From: Phocaeicola plebeius
GTDB lineage: Bacteria > Bacteroidota > Bacteroidia > Bacteroidales > Bacteroidaceae
Assembly: GCF_003437535.1 (NCBI RefSeq)
Contig: NZ_QSQT01000013.1
Span: forward strand, 1 to 64,000
Length of the DNA stretch: 64,000 nt
Reading direction: 5' to 3'
Shown: one piece after another, positions 8,627-18,650 of the stretch
Layout: each line of letters opens with the position of its first letter
How positions within the stretch are numbered: the first letter of the stretch is position 1
Made by a program: the position numbers and the translations under genes
Notes under the pieces: model-generated
What the model saw: the letters and a program-made list of their open reading frames with translations, nothing else
Database searches by the model: none
What the model was told of the DNA's origin: nothing

Positions 8627-9748
8627 TTATTCCAGTCGGTTCTTAAACTTGCGGGCAGTAGCCGTAATCAGTACCACTGCCATGAGACACATCACTACCA
8701 CTTCTTTCCATACATATACCAGTGGTACACCCTCAATCATCAGCCGGCGGACGGTTTCTACGTACCAGCGTGCGGGAATAAGGCAGGAGAGGACCTGCAG
8801 AATGCCTGGCATACTTTCTATCGGGAAGATAATGCCCGACAGGATAATGGTGGGTATCATCAGTACCATGGCCGACACTAACAGGGCAGCTACTTGCGTA
8901 TGAGTGATGCAGGAGATAAGCAGTCCCAATGCCAGGGATACGAAAATGAACAATAGGGATACTCCCAACAGGGCAGGCAGGCTTCCGGCTATCGGTACGT
9001 CGAGCACAAAGACGGAGAGCAGCAGGATGGTCGTCAGGTTCAGCAGGGAAAGCACGAAATAGGGAACTGCCTTCGACAGAATGATGAACAGCGGGTTGAC
9101 GGGAGAGACCAGCAGGACTTCCATCGTGCCTGTTTCCTTTTCGCGTACGATGGAGATGGAGGTCATCATGGCACAAATCAGCATCAGAATCAATCCCATG
9201 ACTCCCGGTACAAAGTTATAGGCGCTCTTCATCTGCGGGTTATAGAGCAGTTTATTGTACACCATGACAGGCTGCTTATCCGGTTGTGAATAGGCTGGGG
9301 TGGTTGTAGCTTGCCGGATGGTTTGTAGGGCTTGTCTCAGAATTGTCTGGGCATACGTACTCCGTGTGACGGCCAGGTTCGGGTCGGTGGCATCGGCTAA
9401 AATCTGTATCTCTTCCGAATCGAAACGCAGGCGATGCAGGTCGGAGGGAAAGACTACAGCCAGTTCTATGAGGTTGCGTCGGAACAGCCGTTCGATTTCG
9501 TCGGGAGACTGGACGACATATTTCACCGTGAAATACTCGCTGGCATCCAGTTGTTCCATCACTTTCCGTACATCCGTCTGGAGGGAAGGTGTAAGGATGG
9601 CAGTCTGTACATTGCGCACTTCGGTCGAGATGGCAAAGCCGAAAAGGATAATCTGTACAATCGGCATGCCTATCAGTATCAGCATGGTACGCCGGTCGCG
9701 CAGGATATGGTGAAATTCTTTTCTGACAAAAGCGATAAACTGTTTCAT
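8627..9748 (-). CDS. ABC-2 type efflux permease (YbhS-like)
   Basis: A 373-residue ABC-2 permease with an N-terminal helix (about 22-42), a periplasmic loop to about residue 178 and a C-terminal block of five helices. The signature SIVREKETGTMEVLLVSPV (about 202-220) precedes the helix bundle and is typical of ABC-2 drug exporters. Its start overlaps the end of the ATPase gene by 4 nt (start codon at 9748, ATPase stop at 9745), which indicates translational coupling. With the 7553-8614 product it should make the transmembrane part of the pump. Confidence 0.9.
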   Translation of the reverse strand: MKQFIAFVRKEFHHILRDRRTMLILIGMPIVQIILFGFAISTEVRNVQTAILTPSLQTDVRKVMEQLDASEYFTVKYVVQSPDEIERLFRRNLIELAVVFPSDLHRLRFDSEEIQILADATDPNLAVTRSTYAQTILRQALQTIRQATTTPAYSQPDKQPVMVYNKLLYNPQMKSAYNFVPGVMGLILMLICAMMTSISIVREKETGTMEVLLVSPVNPLFIILSKAVPYFVLSLLNLTTILLLSVFVLDVPIAGSLPALLGVSLLFIFVSLALGLLISCITHTQVAALLVSAMVLMIPTIILSGIIFPIESMPGILQVLSCLIPARWYVETVRRLMIEGVPLVYVWKEVVVMCLMAVVLITATARKFKNRLE

Positions 9749-11235
9749 GGCTGTTCTGTTTGCGTGTGAGTAAAGGCATGTTCTCCTCGTTGGGCTTCAC
9801 GTGCTAATTTTTGGAAGACTTCGTCCATGTCTCGGGCATTAAAACGGTATTTCAGTCCGTCGGGAGTATCCAGTGCCCGAATATGTCCGTCCACCATCAT
9901 GGAGATACGGTCGCAATATTCAGCTTCGTCCATGTAGTGCGTCGTGACAAAAATGGTAATCCCCTGGTCGGCGGCCTGATAAATCAGCTCCCAGAACTGA
10001 CGGCGGGTAGCCGGGTCGACTCCTCCGGTCGGTTCGTCCAGAAAAACCAGTTCTGGACGGTGGAAGATGGCTACCGAAAAGGCCAGTCGTTGCTTCCATC
10101 CTAAAGGCAGCGAACGGACCAGGGTATGCTGCTCTTCGTAAAGCCCGATGCGCTGTAAGGTTTCTTCCGTACGCTTGCTGATTTCCTTGGCATTGACGCC
10201 ATAGATACCTCCGAACAGACGAAGATTTTCGCGTACGGTCAGGTCTTCATAAAGTGAAAATTTCTGGCTCATGTAGCCGATTCGTTTTTTGATTTCCTCA
10301 CTTTGTGTCCGTACGTCAAACCCCATCACTTCCGCCTTTCCTTCGGAGGGGAGACTGAGCCCGCACAAGATGCGCATGGCGGTAGTCTTTCCGGCCCCGT
10401 TGGCCCCTAGGAAGCCGAAGATTTCTCCCCGTTGTACAGAAAATGAAATGTGGTCGACAGCCGTGAACGAGCCGAACCGTTTGACGAGGTTGTCCACCTG
10501 GATAATGGGCGGAGTATGTTTATCGACGGCTTTTCGTTGCAGGCCGGGAGGGCATAGAATCTCGCTGAACTGCTTCAGTATGGCTTCCGGACGGTCGATG
10601 CCTTTAATTTCTCCCTCGTAAAGAAACGCCACCCGGTCGCATCGCAAGGCTTCGTCCATGAAAGGAGTGGATACGACAAGGGTAATGCCTTCCTGCCGGA
10701 GGTAGGCTAACATCTCCCAGAACTCCCGGCGTGAAACGGGGTCTACGCCGGTGGTCGGTTCGTCCAGAAAGAGGACTTTCGGAGCGTGAACCAGTGCACA
10801 ACACAAAGCCAGCTTCTGCTTCATTCCTCCCGACAATGCACCTGCCCGACGCTGCTTGAAGGGGGCAATCTGTTCATAAATGACGCGTATCCGTTCGTAG
10901 TTTTCTTCAACGGTCGTATGAAATACGGTGGCAAAGAAACGCAGGTTTTCTTCTACCGTGAGGTCCTGATACAGAGAGAAGCGCCCCGGCATGTAACCTA
11001 CGCTCTGCCGTATCGTACGGAAGTCGACCCGTACATCCGCATCCAGTACCCGGGCACTTCCCTGGTCCGGTAGCAGCAAGGTGGTTAGGATGCGGAACAG
11101 GGTACTTTTCCCTGCTCCGTCCGGACCGATGAGGCCGAACAGTTCTCCTTGCTTTACGCTGAAGGATACATCGCGCAGGGCTTGTACCTTTCCGTAGCTT
11201 TTGCTTACATGACTGACTTCTATGAGGTTTTTCAT
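9745..11235 (-). CDS. Tandem-domain ABC exporter ATPase (YbhF-like)
   Basis: The 496-residue cytoplasmic protein has two fused ATP-binding cassettes (about 1-230 and 245-475). NBD1 has Walker A GPDGAGKST, signature LSGGMKQ and Walker B VLFLDEPTTGVDP. Its switch-loop histidine is replaced (VVSTPFMDEA). NBD2 has Walker A GANGAGKTT, a divergent signature LPLGWKQ, Walker B LVFLDEPTGGVDP and an intact H-loop (VTTHYMDEA). In a head-to-tail dimer this gives one consensus and one degenerate ATP site. Single-chain fusion, adjacent ABC-2 permeases and an HlyD adaptor match the E. coli YbhGFSR arrangement. It powers the pump encoded by the operon. Confidence 0.92.
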   Translation of the reverse strand: MKNLIEVSHVSKSYGKVQALRDVSFSVKQGELFGLIGPDGAGKSTLFRILTTLLLPDQGSARVLDADVRVDFRTIRQSVGYMPGRFSLYQDLTVEENLRFFATVFHTTVEENYERIRVIYEQIAPFKQRRAGALSGGMKQKLALCCALVHAPKVLFLDEPTTGVDPVSRREFWEMLAYLRQEGITLVVSTPFMDEALRCDRVAFLYEGEIKGIDRPEAILKQFSEILCPPGLQRKAVDKHTPPIIQVDNLVKRFGSFTAVDHISFSVQRGEIFGFLGANGAGKTTAMRILCGLSLPSEGKAEVMGFDVRTQSEEIKKRIGYMSQKFSLYEDLTVRENLRLFGGIYGVNAKEISKRTEETLQRIGLYEEQHTLVRSLPLGWKQRLAFSVAIFHRPELVFLDEPTGGVDPATRRQFWELIYQAADQGITIFVTTHYMDEAEYCDRISMMVDGHIRALDTPDGLKYRFNARDMDEVFQKLAREAQRGEHAFTHTQTEQP

Positions 11236-11249
11236 GTCACTCTCGGTTT

Positions 11250-12140
11250 TCAGAATTTGACTTTCCCGTACATGCCTAGTTTGATGTGTCCGTCGTTTTC
11301 GACGGCTATTTTGACGGCATATACCTGGTTGGCCCGTTCATCGTTGGTCAGGATGGTTTTGGGCGTAAATTCCGCTTCCTCGGAAATCCAGACTATCTTG
11401 CCGGGATAATTCCTGAGTTGCGCATTGCCGAAATCGGCAAAAACGGTGACTTCGTTACCTAATTTCACCAACTCCAACTGTGAAGAGGTGAGGTATGCCC
11501 GCAGGAAGATGTGCTCCATATCGGCTATCTTGAACAGCGATTTTCCTACTGTAGCCAGTTCACTGGGTTCGGCATACTTTGCTAAGATGGTTCCGTTGAT
11601 GGGAACGGTGATATGGCATTTTTTTAATTGGTCTTCCACTTGTGCCACCTGGATGGCGACAGATGAACTTTGTTCCGTCAGGCTGGCAGTGGTATTGCCC
11701 AACGAAGAAAGTTGCGCTTCCAGTTGCCGGTTGAGTACCGCCAACTGTGAATCCCAGTCATCCAGTTGTTTGCGGTTGGCAGCCTGTGCTTTAAGCAGAT
11801 TCTCCACCCGGTCGCGTTCCCGCTGTGCTGTAGCAATTTGTGCTTTTGTGGCAGCTATTTGCCGGTGGATGTCGGGGCGCTGGCTCTCCACCGATTTCAT
11901 CTGTGCCTCCAGTTGTCGTTTCTTCAAATAAAGCTGCACCGTATCAATCAGTCCTACTTCGGTTCCTTGCGTAAAGTGCATACCTTCTTCCGCATTCAGG
12001 TAAAAAAGTTTCCCGGTAGCTTCGGAAGATACCACGATTTCTGTTGCTTCGAAGGTGCCGGTAGCATCAAATTCGTCTTTGGAACCGCAGGCAGTCAGGC
12101 ATATCAGTAGCAGAGCTTGAAATACATATCTTTTTTTCAT
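11250..12140 (-). CDS. HlyD-family periplasmic adaptor lipoprotein
   Basis: A 296-residue membrane fusion protein. The lipoprotein signal ends in LTAC with C18 as the lipidated cysteine, so it is anchored to the membrane. A biotinyl-lipoyl-like half-motif (about 30-65) is followed by a long alpha-helical hairpin coiled coil (about 70-150, rich in Q/K/E with VESQRPDIHRQIAATKAQ). The second lipoyl half and a beta-barrel follow (about 160-290). It would bridge the ABC pump and the TolC protein encoded just upstream. It is 28 nt from the TolC stop and 14 nt before the ATPase start, inside one operon. Confidence 0.9.
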   Translation of the reverse strand: MKKRYVFQALLLICLTACGSKDEFDATGTFEATEIVVSSEATGKLFYLNAEEGMHFTQGTEVGLIDTVQLYLKKRQLEAQMKSVESQRPDIHRQIAATKAQIATAQRERDRVENLLKAQAANRKQLDDWDSQLAVLNRQLEAQLSSLGNTTASLTEQSSSVAIQVAQVEDQLKKCHITVPINGTILAKYAEPSELATVGKSLFKIADMEHIFLRAYLTSSQLELVKLGNEVTVFADFGNAQLRNYPGKIVWISEEAEFTPKTILTNDERANQVYAVKIAVENDGHIKLGMYGKVKF

Positions 12141-12168
12141 ACGCTTGAGTATTTTAGGGTGAAACGGG

Positions 12169-13425
12169 TTAGTTGGTCAGGTGTTTTCTTTGGTGTAGAT
12201 GCATGAGCAATTGCACTTCATGTACGGCTTTGGCTTGACGTGCCAGATTCTCGGCTGTAATTTCTTTCAGCATGTCACTGACGCTCATCGTGCCGTTGGC
12301 TACTTTGGCTTGGGCAGACCGTCGGATGTTTTCCCGTAATCGGATAATCTCCTCGTCTTCTTTCATTTGCTGGCGAAGACTTTGGATGGTGCCGTCTTCT
12401 TCTGCCAGTTGTAAGTGTGTGTTGAATAAGAATAAGTCGCGTTCGTTTCTAATTTGCTGGATGCGGTTGTCTAGGTTTTTCCGGTCGTTCTTCAGGGTGT
12501 ACAGGCTTCCGAAATTCCAGGTAAACCGTGCCCCGACTAAGTAGTAGGTTCTGAACTTGTCTTTCAATATATCCAGTCCCGGATTGCCGTAGGCTCCTTG
12601 TGCAAAAAGACTAAAAGCAGGAAGGTAACCCGTCTGTAACCCCTTTCGTTGTACAGCGACAGTCTGTTCTTGTGCCTCATACCACCGGAGTTCAGGACGG
12701 TTGAATTCAGATGCATTCGTTGCCACAGGATCTGGACGTACTAACAGGGTTTGTGCCGGAAGTTCCTTTCCTGTAAGTAAGGACAGCATGCGCAGATAGG
12801 CCATACGGTTGTTTTCTAACTGGATACGCTGCTGCTTGGTTTGAAGAATCTCTACCTTTACCGCGTCTACGTCTGCATCATTGGCTGTGCCGTTTATCCG
12901 GTAAGCCTCTACCGTTTTCTGGTTGCGTGCGAGTTCTTCTTCCAGTAATACATTTTGTGCCAGCTGCTCGTCCAGTAACAGGATACCGAAGAACACCTGA
13001 TTCACCCTTTCTTCCAGTGTATACAGGCTCGTATCAAGCTGTCGCTCGTGTTCTTCGGCTTCGGCTTTGATCTGAGCTTTCTGGTTGCGGATTTTCCCTC
13101 CGTCCCATATATTCTGTTTGATTTCAATCAATGCCTGATACTGGTCTTTGGGTAGTCCTTTCATACCCAATCCCGGAATCTCGAAAGGGAAGGTAGTGGC
13201 TTCACTTTGATAAGATATTTTTCCACTTATGCTGATTTGGGGCAGATTGCCTTTCGCTACATTTGAGAGCGTATATTGTTCGGACAGTTGGATCAAGTCG
13301 TATTGTCGTACCAGCGGATAGTTTTCACGGGCCTGCTGCTTGCAACTTTCCAAGGTGATTTGTGCCTGACTTATCGCATTCAGGCTCCATGCACACAAAA
13401 GGAGAAATATTCGTATCATAGGCAT
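12169..13425 (-). CDS. TolC-family outer membrane efflux protein
   Basis: A 418-residue outer-membrane factor with a signal peptide (about 1-21, SQA|Q) and two outer-membrane-efflux repeats rich in long amphipathic helices (about 25-210 and 225-415). Phrases such as YQALIEIKQNIWDGGKIRNQ are typical. It is the first gene of the five-gene pump operon. ATG at 13419 (MIRIF) is an alternative start giving the same signal peptide. The AraC-type regulator gene diverges from its promoter region, so it is the likely regulator. Confidence 0.9.
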   Translation of the reverse strand: MPMIRIFLLLCAWSLNAISQAQITLESCKQQARENYPLVRQYDLIQLSEQYTLSNVAKGNLPQISISGKISYQSEATTFPFEIPGLGMKGLPKDQYQALIEIKQNIWDGGKIRNQKAQIKAEAEEHERQLDTSLYTLEERVNQVFFGILLLDEQLAQNVLLEEELARNQKTVEAYRINGTANDADVDAVKVEILQTKQQRIQLENNRMAYLRMLSLLTGKELPAQTLLVRPDPVATNASEFNRPELRWYEAQEQTVAVQRKGLQTGYLPAFSLFAQGAYGNPGLDILKDKFRTYYLVGARFTWNFGSLYTLKNDRKNLDNRIQQIRNERDLFLFNTHLQLAEEDGTIQSLRQQMKEDEEIIRLRENIRRSAQAKVANGTMSVSDMLKEITAENLARQAKAVHEVQLLMHLHQRKHLTN

Positions 13426-13451
13426 TGGGTCTTTATTAAAAGGTTGTATGA

Positions 13452-13459
13452 CAAAGATA
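13452..13459 (-). promoter_or_regulatory. -7 box of the efflux operon
   Basis: TATCTTTG on the minus strand, 26 nt upstream of the TolC-family start codon. No TTTG lies at the -33 distance, which would fit an activator-dependent promoter. Confidence 0.6.
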
Positions 13460-13555
13460 GAGGGTTTTGTGTAATCTTTCGGTCCTATATGTGTGACGGA
13501 ATGTTCTTTTTGTTCGATAAATGTTTGTTTATGTCGTAAAAAAGGCCTGAAATAT

Positions 13556-13563
13556 TATCTTTG
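13556..13563 (+). promoter_or_regulatory. -7 box of the araC-type regulator
   Basis: TATCTTTG ends 19 nt upstream of ATG 13583. It rules out the in-frame ATG at 13493, which would lie upstream of the promoter. Confidence 0.65.
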
Positions 13564-13582
13564 TAGGAAAACAGGGTATCAA

Positions 13583-14491
13583 ATGAAATCGAATCATCTG
13601 TTGTTGCTGGCATTGAAGAAAGTGCGTGAACATGTGGGGGAAGGGACGAACACTTTCCGCTTTCTTACTTCCGAATTGGGATTGCTTCGTTCCATTCAGG
13701 GAATAGCCGACGTAATTCATTTTATCCCGATGGAAGGGCAGCCCTATCGGTTGACCGAGGGGCGAGTGGTGTTTTTTCGTGCGGGGACGCTTCGGCTGCG
13801 TATCAATCTTTGTGAAGTAGAATTTAAGGCCGGTGATTTGCTGGCGGTGTCTCCCGGCACGGTGTTTGAGTTTCTTTATGTATCTCCCGATTTAGATTTG
13901 GCTATGCTGGCCTTTTCAAACAGTTTGATGGAGAATTGGCAGAAAGAGGATTTGTTGCAGACCTATTTGCAGGGTCGATTGTTTTTGCATCTGTCTTTAA
14001 CTGCGAAGGAAGTGCAGCGCATGGAGCAGTTGTTTGCCTTACTGTGGGAAGTCGTACACGATCGGCCTTTTCCGAGAGCTTCCGTGCAGAGTCTGATTTC
14101 TCTGTGCTTTCATCAACTGGATTTTGTCAGGAAAAGCAGTCAATCTACTGAAAGGCAGCAACACACGCGGCAGGAGGAAGTTTTCAATCGTTTCTTAGAG
14201 TTGGTCAATAAATATGCGGCTCGTGAGCGGAGCATTACGTTTTATGCCGACCGGCTTTTTCTGACACCGCGTTATTTGAGTACACTGGTTCGTCAGGCCA
14301 GCGGACGCACGGTGATGGATTGGGTAAATGAGGCGGTAATGCAGGAGGCCAAGCTGATGTTGCGCCACACGGATAAGCTGGTGTATCAGATTGCCGATGA
14401 ATTGAACTTTCCCAATGCGTCATTTTTCAGCAAGTATTTTCGGCGAATGGCTGGAATGACTCCTAATGATTATCGAAGAAAAGACGAATAA
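13583..14491 (+). CDS. AraC family transcriptional regulator
   Basis: A 302-residue regulator with an N-terminal cupin-like sensing domain (about 10-165) and a C-terminal double helix-turn-helix AraC domain (about 200-300). The latter contains ADRLFLTPRYLSTLVRQASG and the family motif FPNASFFSKYFRRMAGMTPNDYR. I chose the ATG at 13583 because a TATCTTTG box lies just before it; a start at 13493 would extend the protein by 30 odd residues across the promoter. It is transcribed divergently from the TolC-led efflux operon and probably controls that operon. The ligand is unknown. Confidence 0.9.
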   Translation: MKSNHLLLLALKKVREHVGEGTNTFRFLTSELGLLRSIQGIADVIHFIPMEGQPYRLTEGRVVFFRAGTLRLRINLCEVEFKAGDLLAVSPGTVFEFLYVSPDLDLAMLAFSNSLMENWQKEDLLQTYLQGRLFLHLSLTAKEVQRMEQLFALLWEVVHDRPFPRASVQSLISLCFHQLDFVRKSSQSTERQQHTRQEEVFNRFLELVNKYAARERSITFYADRLFLTPRYLSTLVRQASGRTVMDWVNEAVMQEAKLMLRHTDKLVYQIADELNFPNASFFSKYFRRMAGMTPNDYRRKDE

Positions 14492-14506
14492 GGAGTTTCG
14501 TGTTTA

Positions 14507-15871
14507 TCAGGCATTTTCTTCTTTCATGGGAGTTCTGTCTATGCGCAGTGACTTCAATACTGGAATAGTAAGAGGAAGCGCTAACAGGAAAGAACATAAA
14601 TCGGCTGCGGCCTGACACATTTCCACACCCTGTAACTGCAGAAAGTACGGCAGAATCAGTATCAAAGGGATGAAGAACAAACCTTGGCGGGAGGAGGAAA
14701 GAATGACGGCCCGGCGAGGCTGGCGGATAGTTTGTAGCAACATGTTACATAGTATCACCCAGGCTCCTAATGGGAGTGTAATGAGCTGCCAGCGCAAGGC
14801 TTCGGCTCCTACGGCGATAACTTGCGGGTCTTCTTTTCGGAACCAGGAGACTACTTCCGGGGCATAAATGTAGCCGATGAGGGAGCAGATGGCTAAGAAG
14901 ATAACGCCTACTTTCACACAGTACCAGAATCCCTGTCGGACACGGCGGTTTAATCCTGCTCCGTAGTTGAATCCGCATACCGGCTGAAATCCCTGTCCGA
15001 AACCGATGACAAAGGAATTGATGAACATACAGATGCGGGTTACAATGGACATTCCGGCAATGGCAGCATCTCCAAAGTTTCCGGCTGCTACATTCAATAG
15101 GATAGTCGAGACACTGGCCAGTCCCTGACGGCAGAGAGAAGGACTTCCTCCGTATACGATTTCTTTCAGATAGGCTGGAGTGGGAGTAAAATGCCGGTAA
15201 TGAATGCGGATGTTTTCTCCTTTTCGGTCCATGAAAAGCAGGATGGTGAAGCTGCATACCTGACTGATGAAGGTCGACCAGGCGGCTCCTGCAATTCCCA
15301 TGTCAAATACGAATATCAATAGCGGATCAAGTCCGATGTTGAGTACGGCCCCCACAATGATACCAATCATGGCATAAACGGCGTTCCCTTGGAATCGCAT
15401 CTGGTTATTGAGCACCAGAGAGGAGGCCATAAAAGGGGCTCCCAACAGGATAATTCCTAAATAGGTCTTGGCGTATGGAAGAATGGTGGGGGTAGAACCC
15501 AATGCCCGGCAGATAGGGTCCAGGAAAAGCAGACCGACAAGCGCGATGGCACAACCGATGAGGAATGCACTAAAGAAGCCCGTAGCCGCCATCTTTTCCG
15601 CACTGCGGTAGTCGCGTGCACCTAATCTTCTGGAAATAAAATTGCCCGAACCGTGTCCGCAGAAAAAACCGAATGCTTGAATGATGGCCATGATGGAAAA
15701 AGAAATACCTACAGCCGCAGTAGACTGGGTATTGATTTTTCCGACAAAATAGGTGTCGGCCATGACATAGAAAGAAGTGACCAGCATACTGATGATGGTC
15801 GGAACGGCCAGTCCTCGGATAAGGCGAGGTACCGGTGCCGTGGTCATAAGCGTATATTTATCTTGGGGCAT
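14507..15871 (-). CDS. MATE family efflux transporter
   Basis: A 454-residue inner-membrane exporter with about twelve helices in two MatE halves (about 18-178 and 240-405). The start region TTAPVPRLIRGLAVPTIISM and the segment MADTYFVGKINTQSTAAVG are characteristic. It converges with the araC gene, with a 15-nt gap and no obvious terminator. Its -7 box (15897-15904) lies right after the alaS terminator, so it is separately transcribed. The substrate cannot be read from sequence. Confidence 0.92.
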   Translation of the reverse strand: MPQDKYTLMTTAPVPRLIRGLAVPTIISMLVTSFYVMADTYFVGKINTQSTAAVGISFSIMAIIQAFGFFCGHGSGNFISRRLGARDYRSAEKMAATGFFSAFLIGCAIALVGLLFLDPICRALGSTPTILPYAKTYLGIILLGAPFMASSLVLNNQMRFQGNAVYAMIGIIVGAVLNIGLDPLLIFVFDMGIAGAAWSTFISQVCSFTILLFMDRKGENIRIHYRHFTPTPAYLKEIVYGGSPSLCRQGLASVSTILLNVAAGNFGDAAIAGMSIVTRICMFINSFVIGFGQGFQPVCGFNYGAGLNRRVRQGFWYCVKVGVIFLAICSLIGYIYAPEVVSWFRKEDPQVIAVGAEALRWQLITLPLGAWVILCNMLLQTIRQPRRAVILSSSRQGLFFIPLILILPYFLQLQGVEMCQAAADLCSFLLALPLTIPVLKSLRIDRTPMKEENA

Positions 15872-15896
15872 AGGTTGTCTGCTTGTAGAATGTGGG

Positions 15897-15904
15897 CAAA
15901 AGTA
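15897..15904 (-). promoter_or_regulatory. -7 box of the second MATE gene
   Basis: Minus-strand TACTTTTG, 25 nt upstream of the start at 15871. It follows within 3 nt of the T-run of the alaS terminator. No -33 TTTG is visible at the right spacing. Confidence 0.5.
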
Positions 15905-15906
15905 CG

Positions 15907-15950
15907 AAAAAAATCCCCCTTATTTTCCTAAAAATGGGCAAATAAGGGGG
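15907..15950 (-). terminator. Rho-independent terminator of alaS
   Basis: The 11-bp stem CCCCCTTATTT/AAATAAGGGGG (15915-15925 and 15940-15950) is followed on the minus strand by seven T (15913-15907). It lies 42 nt past the alaS stop. Confidence 0.9.
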
Positions 15951-15991
15951 ATGAAATGTAAAAAATAAGTACTGATATAGTCTGCTGAAAA

Positions 15992-18610
15992 TTAGAATCC
16001 AGCCAGTTCAACCACTTTGTCAACTGCGGCATTCAATCCGTCAGGGTTCTTACCACCGGCAGTAGCGAAATGAGGCTGACCACCGCCACCGCCCTGAATC
16101 AGCTTAGCAGCTTCACGTACCAGCTGACCAGCATTCAGTCCAGCTTTCACCTGGTCTTCGCTCATGGTTACAGTCAGCAACGGTTTGTTTTCGAATACAC
16201 TACCGATAACTACAAACAGATTTTCTGTGAACTGTCCCTTCAACTGGAAAGCAATGTTCTTCACTGCATCTGCCGGCATCGGAAGTACAGCTTTGATAAC
16301 TTTCACGCCATTGATTTCTTTAGCACCTTCAATCAGCTTGTTCTTAACAGCGGCTTCTTTTTCCTTCATGAATTCTTCCATCTGTTTCTTCAAGCCGGCG
16401 TTTTCTTCGATGTACTTGGAGATAGCAGCCTTCAGGTCGGGTGCATTGTTGAATAATGCTTTCAAGTCGTTGATGGTATCTTGTACGGTATCGAACATTT
16501 CTTCTACTTTCGCACCGGTAACTGCTTCAATACGGCGTACACCTGCAGCTACAGAGCTTTCAGAAATGATTTTTACCATACCGATTTTTCCGGTAGCCGA
16601 TACATGTGTACCTCCACAGAATTCGATAGATGAACCGAACTGTACGACACGCACTTCGTCACCGTATTTTTCGCCGAACAGGGCGATAGCACCCAGTTCC
16701 TTAGCCTTTTCAATCGGCAGGTTGCGGTATTCAGTCAAAGGTACGTTTTCACGAATCTTGGCATTTACCAGGTGTTCTACTTCACGAATCTGTTCCGGAG
16801 TCACTTTTTGGAAGTGAGAGAAGTCGAAACGCAGTGAATCAGGGGTTACCAAAGAACCCTTCTGTTCCACATGAGTACCTAATACCTGACGCAAAGCTTC
16901 GTCCAGCAAGTGCGTACAAGAGTGGTTGGCAGCACAAGCAGCACGCTTGTCTGTATCTACACATGCCATCATCGGCGCTTCCAGGTGTTCCGGAAGTTTT
17001 TTGGCAATGTGAATCGGAAGGTTGTTTTCCTTCTTTGTATCAATGATGTCGATAGTTTCAAATTCGCTTACCAATACGCCGGTATCACCTACCTGACCAC
17101 CACTTTCTGCATAGAACGGAGTCTCGCTCAATACAATCTGGTAGAGAGTCTGGTTCTTTTGTTTGATCTGGCGGTAGCGCAGGATGCTGGTTTCATATTC
17201 TGTATAATCGTAACCAACGAAAGTTGTTTCACCTTCTTTCAGTGTAACCCAGTCGCCGGTTTCTACTGCAGCGGCATTGCGGGCACGTTCTTTCTGTTTC
17301 TGCATTTCAGCTTCGAAGCCTTTCACGTCGGCAGTCAAACCGTTTTCACGCAAAATCAGTTCAGTCAAGTCGAATGGGAATCCGAATGTATCATACAATG
17401 TAAATGCATCCACTCCACTGATTTCTGTCTTGCCGGCAGCTTTGGTTTCGTTCATGGTCTTTTCGAGCAGACGGATACCTGTTTCCAGTGTACGGAGGAA
17501 TGATTCTTCTTCTTCCTTCATCACTTTTTCAATCAAAGCCTGCTGAGCTTTCAGTTCAGGGTAAGCACCACCCATGTTTTCAATCAGCACCGGAACCAGC
17601 TTGTACATGAATGCCTGTTTCTGTCCGAGGAATGTATAAGCGTAACGAACAGCACGACGCAGGATACGGCGGATGACATAACCAGCCTTTGCATTTGAAG
17701 GCAACTGACCGTCAGTGATAGAGAAAGCGATGGTACGGATGTGGTCAGCAACTACACGCATAGCCACGTCTGTCTTTTCATCGTCTCCGTATTTCTTACC
17801 GGACAAATCACCAATCACTTTGATGATAGGCTGGAATACGTCAGTATCATAGTTGGATGTTTTTCCTTGCAGTGTACGTACCAGACGTTCAAATCCCATA
17901 CCGGTATCAATTACTTTCGCAGGAAGCGGTTCCAGAGTTCCGTCTGCCTTGCGGTTGTATTGCATGAACACCAGGTTCCAGATTTCGATAACCTGCGGAT
18001 GATCCTTGTTTACCAGTTCGCGTCCCGGAATAGCTGCTTTTTCTTCTGCAGAACGAGAGTCGATGTGGATTTCAGAGCACGGACCACAAGGACCTGTATC
18101 GCCCATTTCCCAGAAATTGTCATGCTTGTTTCCGTTGATGATGTGGTCTTCAGGGAAGAACTGTCCCCAGTAGCCGGCAGCTTCATCGTCACGGGCAAGA
18201 CCTTCTTCAGGACTTCCTTCAAATACGGTGACATACAAGTCTTTCGGGTCCAGTTTCAATACTTCTACCAAGTATTCGTATGCCCAGCCAATCACTTCTT
18301 TCTTGAAGTAGTCGCCGAATGACCAGTTACCCAACATTTCGAACATGGTGTGGTGATAGGTATCGTGGCCTACTTCTTCCAAGTCATTATGTTTTCCGCT
18401 CACACGAAGACATTTCTGTGAGTCGGTTACGCGTTTGTATTTAGCAGGGTGGTTTCCAAGTATGATATCCTTGAACTGGTTCATACCGGCATTAGTGAAC
18501 ATCAGGGTAGGGTCATCTTTGATAACCATTGGTGCAGAAGGCACAATCTGATGTCCTTTTGACTCAAAGAATTTGACGAATGAGTCGCGGATTTCATTTG
18601 CTGTCAACAT
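15992..18610 (-). CDS. alaS: Alanyl-tRNA synthetase
   Basis: The 872-residue enzyme charges tRNA-Ala with alanine in the cytoplasm. The class II catalytic domain occupies about 1-240 ([14 protein letters not shown], the [20 protein letters not shown] region, [20 protein letters not shown]). An anticodon-recognition helical region (about 245-460) follows. The editing domain has the zinc-binding HSCTHLL and CGGTH motifs. The C-terminal C-Ala domain contains [15 protein letters not shown] near the end. The length matches bacterial AlaRS (about 875). It is divergent from the M23 peptidase gene, with overlapping promoters. Confidence 0.98.
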   Translation of the reverse strand: MLTANEIRDSFVKFFESKGHQIVPSAPMVIKDDPTLMFTNAGMNQFKDIILGNHPAKYKRVTDSQKCLRVSGKHNDLEEVGHDTYHHTMFEMLGNWSFGDYFKKEVIGWAYEYLVEVLKLDPKDLYVTVFEGSPEEGLARDDEAAGYWGQFFPEDHIINGNKHDNFWEMGDTGPCGPCSEIHIDSRSAEEKAAIPGRELVNKDHPQVIEIWNLVFMQYNRKADGTLEPLPAKVIDTGMGFERLVRTLQGKTSNYDTDVFQPIIKVIGDLSGKKYGDDEKTDVAMRVVADHIRTIAFSITDGQLPSNAKAGYVIRRILRRAVRYAYTFLGQKQAFMYKLVPVLIENMGGAYPELKAQQALIEKVMKEEEESFLRTLETGIRLLEKTMNETKAAGKTEISGVDAFTLYDTFGFPFDLTELILRENGLTADVKGFEAEMQKQKERARNAAAVETGDWVTLKEGETTFVGYDYTEYETSILRYRQIKQKNQTLYQIVLSETPFYAESGGQVGDTGVLVSEFETIDIIDTKKENNLPIHIAKKLPEHLEAPMMACVDTDKRAACAANHSCTHLLDEALRQVLGTHVEQKGSLVTPDSLRFDFSHFQKVTPEQIREVEHLVNAKIRENVPLTEYRNLPIEKAKELGAIALFGEKYGDEVRVVQFGSSIEFCGGTHVSATGKIGMVKIISESSVAAGVRRIEAVTGAKVEEMFDTVQDTINDLKALFNNAPDLKAAISKYIEENAGLKKQMEEFMKEKEAAVKNKLIEGAKEINGVKVIKAVLPMPADAVKNIAFQLKGQFTENLFVVIGSVFENKPLLTVTMSEDQVKAGLNAGQLVREAAKLIQGGGGGQPHFATAGGKNPDGLNAAVDKVVELAGF

Positions 18611-18650
18611 AATCGTTATATTGTCTTGTAGTTAATATTCTCAAAATTGA

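Noticed and set aside
13493..13582. N-terminal extension of the AraC regulator
   Set aside because: The TATCTTTG box at 13556 lies within it. The normal family N-terminus begins at 13583.
41..15871. Recent duplication of the two MATE genes (41-1390 and 14507-15871)
   Set aside because: The proteins share only family-level similarity by eye.
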